Part shown: positions 1 through 13,000 of the stretch, piece after piece
Position numbering within the stretch: position 1 is the stretch's first letter
Layout: the number at the start of each line of letters is the position of its first letter
Assembly (NCBI RefSeq): GCF_024362695.1
Contig: NC_065419.1
Span: forward strand, 5,952,678-6,016,677
DNA length: 64,000 nucleotides
Source: Pectinophora gossypiella
Lineage: Eukaryota; Arthropoda; Insecta; Lepidoptera; Gelechiidae
Direction: 5' to 3'
The notes under the pieces: generated by a model
What the model saw: the letters and a program-made list of their open reading frames with translations, nothing else
Told to the model about the DNA's origin: nothing
Databases searched by the model: none
Translations under genes and position numbers: made by a program

Positions 1-279
1 AGTATTTTATTGTAGGTAAATATCTATTTAAAAAGTACACTTGTCTATTGGTCCTAACCTAACAAATAATAAAAACGAATATCTGTAAAAAGTGTTCGCG
101 GCGCATCTTGTCACTAAACGACGGTGTGTTAAGATCTAATTTAGTCGCAATGGACGTAATGACGAGACCGTACAATCGATATTACTCTTTATTTTAACAA
201 GCATAACATCTTCATTTGAGGGACTTATACTATCTACATAACTTAATATATACGTATTTAAAAAAACCTTAGCGATTGT

Positions 280-457
280 CCCCGCGGACCCTTGACACTA
301 CCCGATGGTACCACCGGTAATACCCTTGACACTACCGGTGGTGGTGCCATGGGCACGCGGAATAATACCCTTGACACTACCGGTGGTGCCATGGGCACGG
401 AATAATACCCTTAACACTACCGGTGGTGCCATCGGGTAGTGTCAAAGGTCCGCGGGG
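280..457. mobile_element. hAT-like MITE with internal tandem repeats
   Basis: A 178-bp element begins ccccgcggacc and ends ggtccgcgggg, so its ends are perfect inverted repeats. The inverted similarity continues inward for about 40 bp (cttgacactacccgatgg on the left against its complement on the right) with a few mismatches. It is flanked on both sides by the same 8 bp, gcgattgt (272-279 and 458-465), as expected for a hAT-type target duplication. The interior is about three copies of a roughly 40-bp unit containing 'cttgacactaccggtggtg' and 'gccatgggcacg'. It has no coding capacity. Superfamily assignment rests only on the 8-bp duplication. Confidence 0.75.
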
Positions 458-465
458 GCGATTGT

Positions 466-2225
466 GAGTCTATTTGTTTATAGTATGTCAGTGGCTAATG
501 CACGTATATATTTATCATAATCTGACACCGCGTCCGTTATCGCTTCCGCTTTAATAAAAACGAATGCTTTCTGAGTCATTGTGAACGCTCCACTACACTA
601 AAGCGAAGCTTAGCGCATTCATCAAGATATTTAAATAATGAGCCCCTCATTCCCGGCGTTATCTCCACCACGACACGCGGGTGAGGTGCGCGATTTGACA
701 TCCACTTTGGAAACGCGAATCTCGGAATCAAAACCGCTTTCGCAAATCCTCAAGACGATTTGTTTGAACGTCAGAGGCTCGGAGCATTAAGTGATTTAGT
801 CATAGATTGTTAAGTAATAAGAGGTTTAATCTTTTTGATTCAGTTCAAAATGAACACAAATATTGTGCGGTTGTTTGGTTGACAGGATATTCACGTTTAT
901 TTGCTTGTACATGCGTTAATTAATATCCGTTATGTATGTAACTGGAATTTTAATTATTATTTACAAAAGCTCGAATTGAATATAAACAGCGTTTCCAATA
1001 ACGCGGCGTTATCATCATAAAGGCATTTATAAAATAGGAAATGTGTTTCGGCGTCATAATTTCCACTTGACATTTTTAAGCGCATAAATTAACGAAGTTT
1101 GCCGGCGCGACCCCGTATATTCGGCTTAACCCTTTAGCACCCACCTTGGGTAATTCCCACCCCGAGCCAACCCAACCCTTTCAGCAATAGAATAAATTAC
1201 AGGCCGTTTTATGTCGCAGATACCGTCGCTACGAAAATGTAAAACACATTATTTTGAATCCGACCGCTTAGCCTTTATAGGTGTAGTGCTTTATGAGTCA
1301 GTACAATTAGACAAGCAGCTTTTTAGGATAAGCCGGGCTTTATCTGAGCGAGCTTTTACGATAACGATTTGAGATATTGAATCTGCGCGAGTTAACGAAC
1401 TTTATTGTCTCCGAAAGTTTCGCCGTAAACTTTACGGCCAATCGCCACGTGATTTTTACGTTCACGGTTTTTGTCGTAATTTTTTTTGGTGCTTAAATGA
1501 AAAACAAAATAACAAAGAACGAATAAAAAGGGCAAGTAAAGTGATGAAATTCTGTCGTGAAGAAAATCCAATTCTGATTAGAAAAGAATATCTGGAGATT
1601 CGTATACATAAATTCACGCCTATTTCCCACCAGGGTAAGCAGGTACTGGGGGCTATCAGGTCTTCCAGAAAATATAGGCTAATTTTACATTGCATCTCTA
1701 CCTTTACTAACATTTCATGAGCCTACTACCCCTGGCCGATAGGTGCAGCGTGCTAAAGTAAAAAGTAAGTAAAGTAAGAAGTAAAAAGGCACTAGATCAG
1801 TTACGAGACGTTTACCATATTTAGGTATATGAGATAACCTCTCAATCTAAAATCACGATATAAAATAGCGTCTTAGGAACAAACTCTACTCCATTGCAGT
1901 GCAAGTAGTTCATAAAAAAAAACTTTTTAATAAAGTGCTATCCATGCAGAATTTTTTATAGCATTTTAATAAGTGCAGAGTGGCCAGAGGCGGGATTCAA
2001 AGAAGGACTACATAATATTCCATGGAAGAGAAAAAAAACAAGAGAGGAACGTAAGATCGCCGCTTGGCTTTTGTTTTGTGCCGGGTAGGGGAAGGCGGTG
2101 GATTGGCAAAGAAACTGGATGGAAGCGGTATAGGGTATTCGATATCTAGCTGAATGTTGGTCGATAAATTGCGTTTTTTGCGATAAATTCTGAACGCCGT
2201 CTAAAACTCTTCTCTCGTGTGTTTA
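466..2225. other. Probable intron sequence, nothing recognised
   Basis: This stretch lies downstream of the last visible Runx exon, on the minus strand, and is probably intron. It is AT-rich with frequent stops in all frames. I see no coding exon, RNA gene or clear repeat in it. Confidence 0.4.
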
Positions 2226-2495
2226 GAGGTCTATAACCGACCTCATCAACTTGGTATCCGGGTTACTATCGTCATAGGCCCCTAACATGGCTCATGTAAC
2301 GATTACATACTTACTAAGTAAATAGTAATCGGAACCAACAGCTCAACTCATCACCTTACTTTTGGAGAATCGGGTGATCAGCCTGCAGTGATTGATAGAC
2401 ACTGAAAGTGATTTTTGTGACATGTCCCCAGCGGGATTCGAACCTGGTACCTCCCGATCGTGAGCCCAACAGTCAACCAATGGACCATGGAGGCC
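2226..2495 (-). mobile_element. tRNA-derived SINE, family 1 (diverged)
   Basis: On the minus strand this reads as the tRNA-like head (ggcctccatggtccattggt, then a B-box-like gattcgaaccc complement near 2436) followed by the family body ending near the cgacctcatcaac motif. It shares order and sequence with the other family-1 copies here, for example 10348-10672 and 14438-14763, but is more diverged. Confidence 0.75.
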
Positions 2496-2691
2496 TTTAA
2501 ACTGATCTAAAGCATTTACCGTCTTATTCCGAAACGATGACTAAAGTTAATACCAGGTTTAAAATATGATTCGCGTCACCAAAGAAGTCCCCAAGCCGCG
2601 GCGCTAGTGTCGCATATTTTGCATAGAATTATTATGACTTGTCAATTAGTTCCATTAAAATCTGTAGACTTATTTCTTGGCGCGAACTATA

Positions 2692-2812
2692 CCGGGTGTT
2701 AGTGACATCGTAATTAAAACTTTGAAGGATGATTCAGACCACGATTCTAAGTTGATATCATGTGGAATATTTCTATGTTAAAATTGTAAGAAATTAAAAT
2801 TAATATAATATA
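2692..2812 (+). mobile_element. MITE family A fragment
   Basis: It begins gggtgttagtgacatcgta and continues through gatgattcagacca and gttgatatca, the left half of the palindromic family A whose best copy is 20841-21073. The right half is missing. Confidence 0.6.
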
Positions 2813-3275
2813 ATTGATAGAGATGGAACGATATATGTGAAATATTACTAGGTAAACTATTTACTATCATAATTTCAATTCTCTGGATATAGTATTTACT
2901 TATACTTATTTCATAAGACCTTCTTATTTCTAAGAAAAATGTAAGAAACAATATAAGAAAAGACACATTTCAACGAGTCATATTTTTTAGTAAATACACC
3001 AACACAAACGCCTCATAATAACTCCCTAGGTCAATTCGGAATCAGAGTTACTTGGATATTAAATGGCGTGAACAGAAAATGTTTATCTATGACATGAATA
3101 ATGGTTAGGCATTGTTTCATTCTTTCCCCGTTGTAAAGGAAGGGCAAGTCGGACGATTTGCATTCGTTAAAAATGTTGGAATTCTTTGTGTTGTGTGCAC
3201 TGTGTGTAATCGCTCTATAGTATGCTTGAGCAGTTTTGATGCGTTGATACGTAGGTTTTTAAATGTTTTCACACA

Positions 3276-3515
3276 GTCTCCGTAGTCTAGCGGTTAGAGC
3301 ATTCGCCTCAATTCCCGATAGGGACATTGTTGAAATCATTTTGTGAGCCTATATTTTGTTTGGCACTAACATTGCAGCCTTGAATTACCTGACTGTCCGA
3401 AAAAGTAAATTAATCCCGTGCTTCAGAAGGCACGCTAGACCGTTCCCGGCTATTAGCCACAAAAACATCTCCACCAACCCGCAGTGCAGCAGCGTGGTGG
3501 AGTGGAGCTCCATGC
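3276..3515 (+). mobile_element. SINE family 2 (tRNA-derived head, agcgtggtggagt tail)
   Basis: It starts with a tRNA-like head, tctccgtagtctagcggtta, then gactgtccgaaaaagtaa, gcttcagaaggcacgctaga and agcagcgtggtggagtgga. The same order is found inverted at 38997-39293. The head resembles a tRNA A box, but the element is far longer than a tRNA and its B-box region is eroded, so it is not a tRNA gene. Confidence 0.65.
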
Positions 3516-3547
3516 CCGTATTTCACATTTAACATTTATAGTGTTCT

Positions 3548-3712
3548 TCTATCGTATGGGTTGTAAGGAGTATGACCAACCTCAACAATCCTGGTGTCAA
3601 GGTTATTATTCAGCCGCCAAAGGCCCTTACATGGCTCATGTAACGACTACCTACGTACTTACATCGAGTAAGTAGCACTCAGGACCAACGGCTTAAACGT
3701 GCCTTCCAAAGC
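3548..3712 (-). mobile_element. SINE family 1, 3' part
   Basis: Inverted 3' portion of family 1, running from the cttctatcgtatgggttgta tail end to caacggcttaaacgtgcctt. It sits directly beside the family-2 SINE of opposite orientation. Confidence 0.65.
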
Positions 3713-6619
3713 GCAGTGTCTTACTACATAACAACATTTCTAGTGATATCTTTAAAATTAAAAAGTATCAAAACGGTTGTGTAGCAGTAGAGTAGTGCGG
3801 AGCGGCCGCATCCGAAGACGTGCCGTGCGCTACATTGCGCCGGAGAAGGGTTTTTTCCCGGACTTTGAGAAATCGCGCCGGGAGAGGGTTGAACCGTTGA
3901 ACCCAAACATTTTAATGCCATTTGCTAGATTGCCTCTTGCATTTTTCCAGCCGCTACAGCGCTAATCCGTGAAGACGACCGGGATTACCCGGATAAAAGT
4001 ATTCGCGATTTTAGTGTGATTCCGATGTCCCGGGATTAGGGCGGAATTTTTTAACGACTCCCCGAGACCCTCGTGGTGATTAGAGAAAGGGTTGCGAAAG
4101 CACTTTGCTGTAATTATTTTACATTTCTTCGAACATCACTCCGAGAACGCTTGAACGGTTTCCCTTTTTTCTTTTGTTTTAGGTATCTTTTTTGAAAGCG
4201 GTCTGATAGAAATAGGCATTGTCTGGGTAAGTTGGTTGATGTACTAATATATATTCTCAATGGCCCATCGCTCTTCTTAAGATTAAATATTGATTTTACG
4301 ATGGCAATAGGCTTGCCCTTTACTACAAATGGCACTTAAATATACCTCTGCCTACCCCTTCGGGGAGTGTGGCGTAATGCTTTGTTATGTTTATGATTTA
4401 TGGCGGTATATGAGAATACATTTTCAGTCGCACGTGCATTATGTAAATCATGTGTACCTGTACTGTATTTCAAAGTAAGAGACAAGTTGGTAGCGTAATT
4501 ATATTTGTAAAACGAAAATTAAGCAAGTTTTTTTAAGATTTTTAGTGTTAGAGATTCGAAGCAGGAGTTTATCAACATAATATATTAAAGGTTTCATAAA
4601 TATAACTTATAAAAGCAATCAGTTACACGAGCAGCTAAAACTCGTTCAAGATACAATCATAAACTTTGGCTATAGTGTATTGTTTACCTTGAAAGTGTGA
4701 AATTGTAATTAAACGTTTAATAATTATTTGTAGACAACAAACAACTGAAATTAATATCCGTAATCTCGCGTTACGTATCAGAGTATTCATTTCAGTGTTT
4801 ACCGCTACGAAACGAAGAAACTTCTTGCGCAGGCATAATATTAATTGGATGGGTGCGATAAGAAACTTAGCAAATTATACGAGTTCCATCGAAAGTTGAC
4901 TAGTGTAACTTATCATCGGTGGGTTAGGCACGGTAGATAGTGCGGGGTGTGACGTCACAGGCGGGAGCAAGACTGATGCCCTCCGTACATCATAAGGTTA
5001 ATAAGAGGGCTCGCGAACTAACGACGCCGCTTTGTCAACGCGCCTTAACCCGCCGCCGCCGCCGCCCGCGCCATCTTGCCGCGCCATGTTGGATTTCAAT
5101 CTGCTTAGCGCTTAATGAATTTGCGTCTATTGATTTTGTTTAACCCCTTTTTGTTTTGCTTAATTAACCTTTCGGTGTAGGAAAGTAGCTGCGACGAGGG
5201 AGTTGACGGCCGAAGGTTACTTGAGATGTTTTCTATTTATTATAGGACAAAGGGTTGCTAATGACTGCGAAATGTATCGACAAGTAGATGTCGATCAGTA
5301 AACAGATTGGGCTAAATTATCATAAATAGCTACAGCTACCGCCTAATTAAAACACATTGTCGAAATTTTCTATGGCACGGGGTTATGGAAATTGCTCGTC
5401 GCATTTTGCAGTTAATCGCCAGCGTCATCATCATACGATTTCATTTGGAACCGTTTAACAGCAGAGTGAAAGCGCGAATCACGCCATACAAAAGGCTGTA
5501 TGAGGTGGGTGGGACATTTAAAATTTACAAATGCGTAATTATGCACCCGCATTGTCGCGCGGGTGGAAGGGTTATGTTCCCCTCCCTCGCCCCCACAATC
5601 CCGGGCTTCCGGGCCTAATGCTATATTTAATTTTCTCTAAGGCTCCCTCATTAATAATGCGAAGGCTGCGACTTTAAGTGGCGCTCACACGGCGACGCGA
5701 GGCGCAAGGATGTGCAAAAAGTAGACAGTCTCGCCGCGGGTTCCACTCCCGACTATGCGCTCGCCTCTAATAATTTTAATCTTGCAGGGAGTCAGATTAC
5801 TTCATTTGTACTTTTTAAGCTAGACAGTTCATTTTAATATACTTAGAGTAATAAATTAACTGAAGGTACCTTTTTTCTACTATTAGGGGCAAACACATAA
5901 ACCGTTCAATTACTTAATAGGTATAATCTTACTTACTAACTACAAAATGGCCAGTCATTAAAAAGCAGGAGAAATATAGAGCTGTTAGTTAAAAGAAAAA
6001 CGTTTGTTCTACCTGAAAATCTTCAGTGTGTAGATGGAAAATCGTATGGTAATCAACGATTTACAGTCCGCGACTATCTTTTTTTATGTAGGTACATACA
6101 GGTCAAGTTATATAATGAATTTAAGGTACATATTATCGAACACTTCTACAAGATTGCCTAATTTGTCTTACATAAGATACCGTATCCATATGTTAAATTT
6201 TCCTTCCAGAAAGTTGTGTATGAGCGCTGCGCTGGTTCGTGAGTGTGGATAATTTATCATGATTTCACAAGGGTTATTGCCTCACAGCTAAGAGGGCAGT
6301 CGTCACTCCTCGCTCCTCTGAGAGCACTCGCGACTTGTGGAATTTACATATTGAACGAGTTAAATTGTTTCACTAAGCTCTATCGCGGTACAAGGCGCCG
6401 GGAAAGAAGATATTCCTATTTGGGAATTAATAATAGCGGTGTTGTGCTGAAGGCCAGTTAAGAAGAAATAATTTGGATTATTCCTTAAAGTGATCAAGCA
6501 AATGAACAAGTAATTAAAGCTGTACAGTACAAAGCAAAATAAAGTTACTGATTTTATGTAATTCCTATAACATAACAAAGTAATTATACCAAAGAATGAG
6601 ACTATATATTGTATTCCTA
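3713..6619. other. Probable intron sequence with minor repeat remnants
   Basis: No coding exon was recognised. A short 'cctctgcctaccccttcgggg' motif near 4346-4366 is a scattered remnant shared in inverted or degraded form with 13520-13540, 41330-41350 and 43040-43060. A GC-rich patch at 5030-5095 contains a (CCG)n run but no supported gene. Confidence 0.35.
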
Positions 6620-6765
6620 TACAGGGTGTTAGTGACATCGTAACGAAAAGTTGGGATGATTCAGACCATGATTCTCAGTTGATATCAAGTGGAATTTTCC
6701 GTCGCAAAATTCAAGATTATTTTGTGTTATTTTTAAATTATTTTCAATTGTATACTTTTGCGACG
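6620..6765 (+). mobile_element. MITE family A, left half
   Basis: It starts acagggtgttagtgacatcg and continues through gttgatatcaagtggaattt to tatacttttgcgacg. It matches the left half and centre of family A; the right inverted arm is absent. Confidence 0.7.
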
Positions 6766-7135
6766 TGTGAAGGCATAACGCACTAAATTCCAAATGCTAA
6801 CGATACTAACCCACCACTTTAGATTCTTTCACTCTCATCAAAATCCTATCAGTACATGTCCACGTAACTATCACCTAATGACACAATTTTCTACAAAGAA
6901 GTATTATTTTCTAGAACGTAACAATACGGCTTAGGTTGTTTGAAAAGTGTCTCATCTCGGATCACAATTAAGGGCTCAAGTTACAGAGAAACTCAATAAC
7001 AAGTCCGGCTTAAAAGCCAAACTGAATTAGCATGCATTAATTCACGTCTTGGCACCTCCTGTGTGACTGGAGGCTTCGGCACCGTATAGATACGTACAGT
7101 AAACGTAGTGGAGGGAATTGCTTTACTGGAAGCAG

Positions 7136-7398
7136 TTTTTTTTTTTTTGACGTGACTTATTGTAGATTTGCCGCAGATGGCATTAACTACTTGGCCGGAC
7201 AAATGGGGAGCGCTGAAGGCTCTCACCCGGTACAACGTTTAAGACAACAGGCCTAAGGGTGCCCAGTTGGGCGCGAACCGCGGCTCAGGGCGTCGTCTGA
7301 GAGGAATTGAAAGAATTAATCGACCCTAGTGGGTCGATAGCGATAAGCGCTGAATGAGGGAAATCGTCGACCACGCCGGCGGGGTCGGTATCGGGGTA
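7136..7398. repeat. Interspersed repeat family C, copy 1
   Basis: This 260-bp repeat begins with a T run and tgacgtgacttattgtagat, then ttgccgcagatggcatta, cttggccggacaaatgggga, a gggtcgat motif and gataagcgctgaatgaggga, and ends near tatcggggt. Highly similar copies lie at 20256-20517 and 61003-61265. The class is unknown. The T run at one end suggests a retroelement tail read in reverse. Confidence 0.75.
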
Positions 7399-9753
7399 AA
7401 CTGGTAGCAGTAATTAGCCAAATGTAGAAGGAAAAATGCAGACAATAACCTTGAAATTGATAGCGTGACATACGTTTGCCGGAGTGACTGTCCGGAGTAA
7501 GCACAGGACCGCAAAAAAAAGGAAAGAGACTCTGCCCAGAAGTGGAATTTTGTAGGCTAGATTACATTTGGATCATGTCTTATAAAAACTGAGCGAGAAG
7601 AGAGCGCACACTAAGCCACAATTTTTTTAGAAATCGTTTTTCAACACATGAAGATCTCAAATCTATGCTTCCTCTTGCAGAAAATTATAATGTTTGATTG
7701 TCTGAAATTCTCTAAAATTCAGGAGGTAAGTTCGACCCTAATAATTGCAAGAAAAAAGGGTTTTAGGAAGTTTTTTCTTACAAGTTCTTACAGACTCAAC
7801 CGTTCGGCTCGTGACCGTTGAAATCTATCAACCTACAACCACACGACATAATACTAACAAAAAAACTAAAACCCACCAGAAAACCTTGTCGAAGTGGCAA
7901 GTTTAACTGAATTATCGGAAGTTTGGCCCCTGCAGGGAGCTGTATGGCACAGGAGTCGAGGTGTGTAATTGTGTTAGAGCCCTTTGACGCGCCCTAACAA
8001 GGTTTGCTGGCACTTGGCACTAACGCCCGAGATGACAACGGAAACCTTGTTCAACACAACACATTATGAGCAACCTTTTGATCGGCGTTTTGCTGGTGGA
8101 TAACGTTCGAAATTCAAAATTCTTAAATAAACATTGATTGTATATGGAGGAATAGAAACAACAAATACTTACTATAGAAACAAAAAAGTAACTAAGTACT
8201 TAATTATTTTAAAAAAGCAATCCGATTCTTTTAGTTGGCTGTTAGGGTTGTAACGTTTTCTGCTACGAGTATTTTACTTTACTTGAAATTGAATTCAGTA
8301 CAAAGATACTATTTGTAACACTTTATTGTGCTAGATTAGGTATAAGTCTGTGGTAATAAGTGACCACTGCCTCTTTGGTGTCTCAGTTCATTTCAATGAC
8401 TTAACGTATCTTCATAGATTATTACCATTTCCAAAAGGCACAGTAAGTAAACGATTGAAAGCAGTGGATCGTGTTTATTAGGTGCAAACGTCTGTCGCTC
8501 GGTGGCACAGCGCGGCGCTTAGCAACGCGCGGCGCGGGCGCGACGCCGTCGAGGGGAGCTATCTCCGCTTCGTAATAGAATTCAACACCTTCTAAGTACG
8601 TATACACCTTATGATGTACCTGCTACATACTTAAAAGTTATATTATAACTTTGTGAATGTTAGAGATGTTGTGAAAATGTTCAGTGTAGCTGCGCATAAC
8701 AAAAAAAAAAGAAGTAGAAAGTCTATCAGCGCCAATCGTTTCTACGCGAGTGTTTTTGGTTGTTTGTTGATCTAAATAACTCTGAATTCCTGCGTCCAAT
8801 TAATGATAAAAATAGAACTAAATACAAACATAAATATCTATCCAAAGTTGCGACCATCAACAGTTTCTTTACAGGTGTCTAAAGAGGGCCCCAAATTGAT
8901 AATTAATTGTTTCGCAAAAGTTGTTGGCCAAATTAAATCCCCTTTTGAGGCGAGTCGGAGTGACGACGGTTCGGGCGAGGCCGGGCGCGTCCGGGCGCCT
9001 TGACAATTTAATATCCCGGATAGAAACGTCCGACTACAACCAGCCTTTGACTAACTTAGCTACGGAACGCTTCATTATTCCTTCTTATTATTATTAAGAC
9101 ATAATTTTAGAGTTCTGCGTGGAATCGTCCACTTCGTTCTTATAGGCATGAATACTAAATGAATAAGCTGTAAGTGCATGCTAGTGATGTTGCATACATC
9201 ACCAGTGTAGGTAGGGTAGTAATTTATTGTTAGAATTGTCGTAACCAACAAAATATATTTCGACTTCGTAGAACTTAAACATAGACACAACGAGATTAAA
9301 AGGAGGTACGATGTTATCTCCAATAATGGACATCACTGGTAAAATTTTGTGTATTGTATAATTATGATCTCCGCTGGAATTTCTTTCACTGATTCATGAC
9401 TTTTTTACATTATTAGTACTTAGAAACCTCCGGAGTTCTTTGTAGGAAACTGATGTACCTAGTCAGTTTCTTTTTCTTGTCATAATGTATTTCGAATATC
9501 AAATTACTAAAGTCAAGGCTGCATGGTCTATAGATCTTTGCCTGATTATAATACGGCGAATTTAAACAACAATAACATAATTATTATTCATAATTCACAA
9601 TAATTTATTCGCCAGTGGTAGGTACTTACAACGTGATGGGTAAGTATTTAGTTGTCAATTAACTACCTATAATCCGGTTCAGTTAGTTTCTCCTTAGTAT
9701 TCTTTTAGATCAATTAAGTAGGTAATAAGTATGCAGTAGAATCTACACCTAGG
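7399..9753. other. Probable intron sequence, nothing recognised
   Basis: It lies beyond the Runx exon-3 donor. A GC-rich patch at 8490-8550 is open on the minus strand but has no recognisable protein similarity and no splice signals I trust. I do not call an exon. Confidence 0.35.
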
Positions 9754-9889
9754 TACTAATATGTACACACTTTGCAACCATGTCACATTAACTTTTTTGA
9801 CAAATTAAACCGTAAGTCTCATTAAATGTCAAATATGATAGTGCGACAGGGTTCTTAAGTGGGTACATGATATTACTCATGACTGTACA
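9754..9889 (-). mobile_element. MITE family B, truncated at one end
   Basis: It matches 21104-21261 and 48397-48544: 'caaccatgtcacattaactt', 'ttgacaaatt', 'agtgcgacaggg', and it ends tactcatgactgta. The outer terminal inverted repeat at the left end is lost. The right end lies about 10 bp outside the splice donor of Runx exon 3 (donor at 9899-9898, minus strand). Confidence 0.7.
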
Positions 9890-9899
9890 AGCCACTCAC

Positions 9900-10097
9900 C
9901 TGACAATTTAAAAGGTAGCGACCCCATCAGCGGGTCCGGCGCGAACCGCGGTCCGAAGTGGAAGGGGTGGAAGCCGTGGTGACGCGTCTTGGACCTTGGC
10001 TCTCGTGGTCCGTCCACCGTCACTTTTATGGCCTTCTGGTAAGTAGCCACCTGCGGCGGCGACGTCGCCAGCATTATTGTCAGCGTGAACGATTTAC
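9900..10097 (-). CDS. Runx coding exon 3 (C-terminal third of Runt domain)
   Basis: The acceptor is gcgcag| followed by GTAAATCG; the donor is TTGTCAG|gtgagt. The phase-1 join rebuilds the invariant RGKSF across the splice. It encodes residues 135-200, including SPPQVATYQKAIKVTVDGP and then a His/Phe-rich linker (FHPFHFGPRF). The donor again leaves phase 1, so a further exon is required. Confidence 0.93.
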
Positions 10098-13000
10098 CTG
10101 CGCAATGAGAATAGGAGATGTTTATTAATAACAAAATACAAACACCAGAACATTGAATTCACAACCCACACGAGAGAAGATAACATTTTTTTTAGTGATA
10201 TCGTAAATACTAAATGAATGTCTGATATTTTCAAGACTATTTCAAAAGTGGCTGCAAGTCATCTTGATTACTTGTGGCTCTAGCCACCCCATAGGGAATT
10301 TCGGGCGTGAGTTTATGTATATTGGCGTTGTTGAGTGGAAGCGATCACGGCCTCTGTGGTCCAGTGGTTGAGCGTTGGGTGATCCGGAGGCCCCGGGTTC
10401 GAATCCCGGTGAGGGCATATCACAAAAAATCACTTTTTTGATCCGTAGTTTGGTTAGGACATTACAGCCTGATCAACTGATTGTCCGAAAGTAAGATGAT
10501 CCGTGCTTCGGAAGGCACGTTAAGCCGTTGGTCCCTGTTACTATTTACAGTTGTAAGTGAGTAATCGTTACATGAGCCATGTCAGGGGCCTTTGGCGGCT
10601 GAATCATAACCCTGATACCAGGGTTGATGAGGCTGGTATTCCACCTAACAACCCACACGATAAGAAGAAGAGCGATCACTGGGCAACTAAAATAATAGTA
10701 AAATGATTTTTATTTTAATAAGAGTAGGCGGTAAAGAAAGACGGTGATAATTTTAAGACATTCGACTAAACACGAATCTTTTCATATCGCACAGAAGAGC
10801 TGCAATACTCAGATATCGAACTGTCTCCGCCGCCATCCTGAGCACGTAACGTCATCTACCGAGGAATGCGGGAATGCCTCGAGGTCGGGGCTGATTTGTG
10901 ACGCGGCCGCGTGCCACCACGACCGGTGGGAATGCAGCTTTATTTAAAAAGAAGGGTTCATTTCACGTACAACATGTGATGCTTACTTCACTTAGAGATT
11001 TTTGACCTGTTGGCTTCACATCAATCACCAAACTGGTGGGCTGTAGAGGTGATCCTATGTTTTTTGTGTCGGTTTATTGTTGTGAGTTAGCGGCGAAGGA
11101 AAACACGTGAAGAAACCCACTTCTATAAAATCATCTTACATTAAGCTGTTAAATTATATACTGAATAAGTAATTACCTATATATATTTAAGTACTTATAG
11201 TTAAACATGAGTAAGTTAGAAAGAATTCATGTGTTGAATTCATGACCAACGGCTTAACGTGTCTTCCGAAGCACGGATCATCTTACTTTCGGACAATCTG
11301 GTGATCAGCCAGTAATCTCCCAACCAAACTAGGGATCAGAAAGTGATTTTTGTGACATTTACCCACCGGGATTAGAACTCGAGACCTCCGGATCGTGAGC
11401 ACAAGGCTCAACCACTAGACCACGGAGGTCGTTACCCTTTCCTTGGGATCGTTACTAACCTTATTGGGATATACTCGTGAGCTTATGTTTATGAAAGCTC
11501 TAGTTCATAAAGGTAGATTACTAATACGAACTGTATTGCGTGGCGGCGCGGTCGCGTTTCGGTAGCAACTGTCATTTTGGCTAGGCGAGGTGAGGTCAAG
11601 TTGAACACAATTACCTAGTTAGACTGGCTAGTCACACTTACTAGGCCATTTAAACCGCAATGACATTTACGAGTAGTTTAGTTAAGTACATGGTTTTATT
11701 GGCGTCATGAATTATGCGAGGTTTGCTTAGAATTTACGGGAAGATCATCTCCGCTTATCTAACTTCAAGATTCGACAGATCCAGTTTTTACAGAAGCAAC
11801 TGCGTGTCTGACCTTCCAACTCGCGAAGAGAAAACCAGCCCAATACAGATTAGGTCACATACCTTCGAAAATACATTTCTCGGGAATGTAGGTTTCCTCA
11901 CGATGTTTTCCTTCACCGCTGGACACATGATAATCATTTATGATCCAAACATGAATTCGAAAACAAGTTCAACAATCATTGGTTTAGGTCTGTGCTGGAT
12001 TTAAACCTGCGACCACAAAGTGAGAGGCGCGTTCTATCAACTGGGCTACCACGGCACGAAAAATAATTCTAAACTCTAAAATTGCTGTAAAAATATACAG
12101 CAAACAATTACAGGATTACGCGTATGTTAGCGCTAGAGTCAGCGAGTCGAAATGGCATCGTAACGTACCACACCGCAGCCCACAAACAGTCGACGTGTGT
12201 ACCGTTTGAACAATCACGCTATATCGACACACCGATGCTAATTCCGCGGTCGAATTGTGGCCGTTCTTGTCAATCGACATCGCGATCGGTTTCACCTTGA
12301 ACACACGTCAGTTTTGTTGATCGTCTTTTACCGACTTCAGAAAAGAAGGAGGTTTTAGACTCGTAGGGTTTGATTTTTTTTTTGGGAGAGTGCAATAATG
12401 GTGCCGATTCCAATACACACCGTATAATTTTACTTTTAAGTTTTACCTGTCATTTTCTTATCGGCCAAAAAGGAAAGGGACGGGTAATCGACAGGCTTAA
12501 AATTTTATTCAGAAATTTAATCAAGCGTCTTTTTTATATTGGCAACTTACCCGACAGAATTAAGTTGACATCAAACAAAGCATACAAAGCATACAAGATT
12601 TAAATTACTAAGTAGATAGGTACCTATTTTTCTTTGCTCCTTCTTCTTTATACTTTGACTTATCTACAATCGTGGTGAAACGGAGAGCCGTGTTGCTCTA
12701 TGTGGTGAAATGATTTGCTTATATACCATGGTGACTGTTGTAGTAAATACTTAGACTTGTCAATTTATACATTGCTCGAGGTTAGGAAAACATACTTGCA
12801 ACAGTATTGAAAGATCGGAGAGTCATAGATACCTAATTTTAACGCGGTAACAACCCTATATTATGTGTTTTAATTTTGTCAATTTACATGAAATTCCCAA
12901 CTAGTAATTGGACGCGTAGGATATTTCTGTAACAAAATTATATTCCGCAAACCAATGATTACAGTTGAACGGTGAATCCGAATTAGGTCAACGACTGCCA

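Noticed and set aside
10368..10420. Possible tRNA gene (A and B boxes)
   Set aside because: It is the head of a repeated SINE with the same body and tail at many sites; no acceptor-stem pairing of a real tRNA. The same applies to the other SINE heads.
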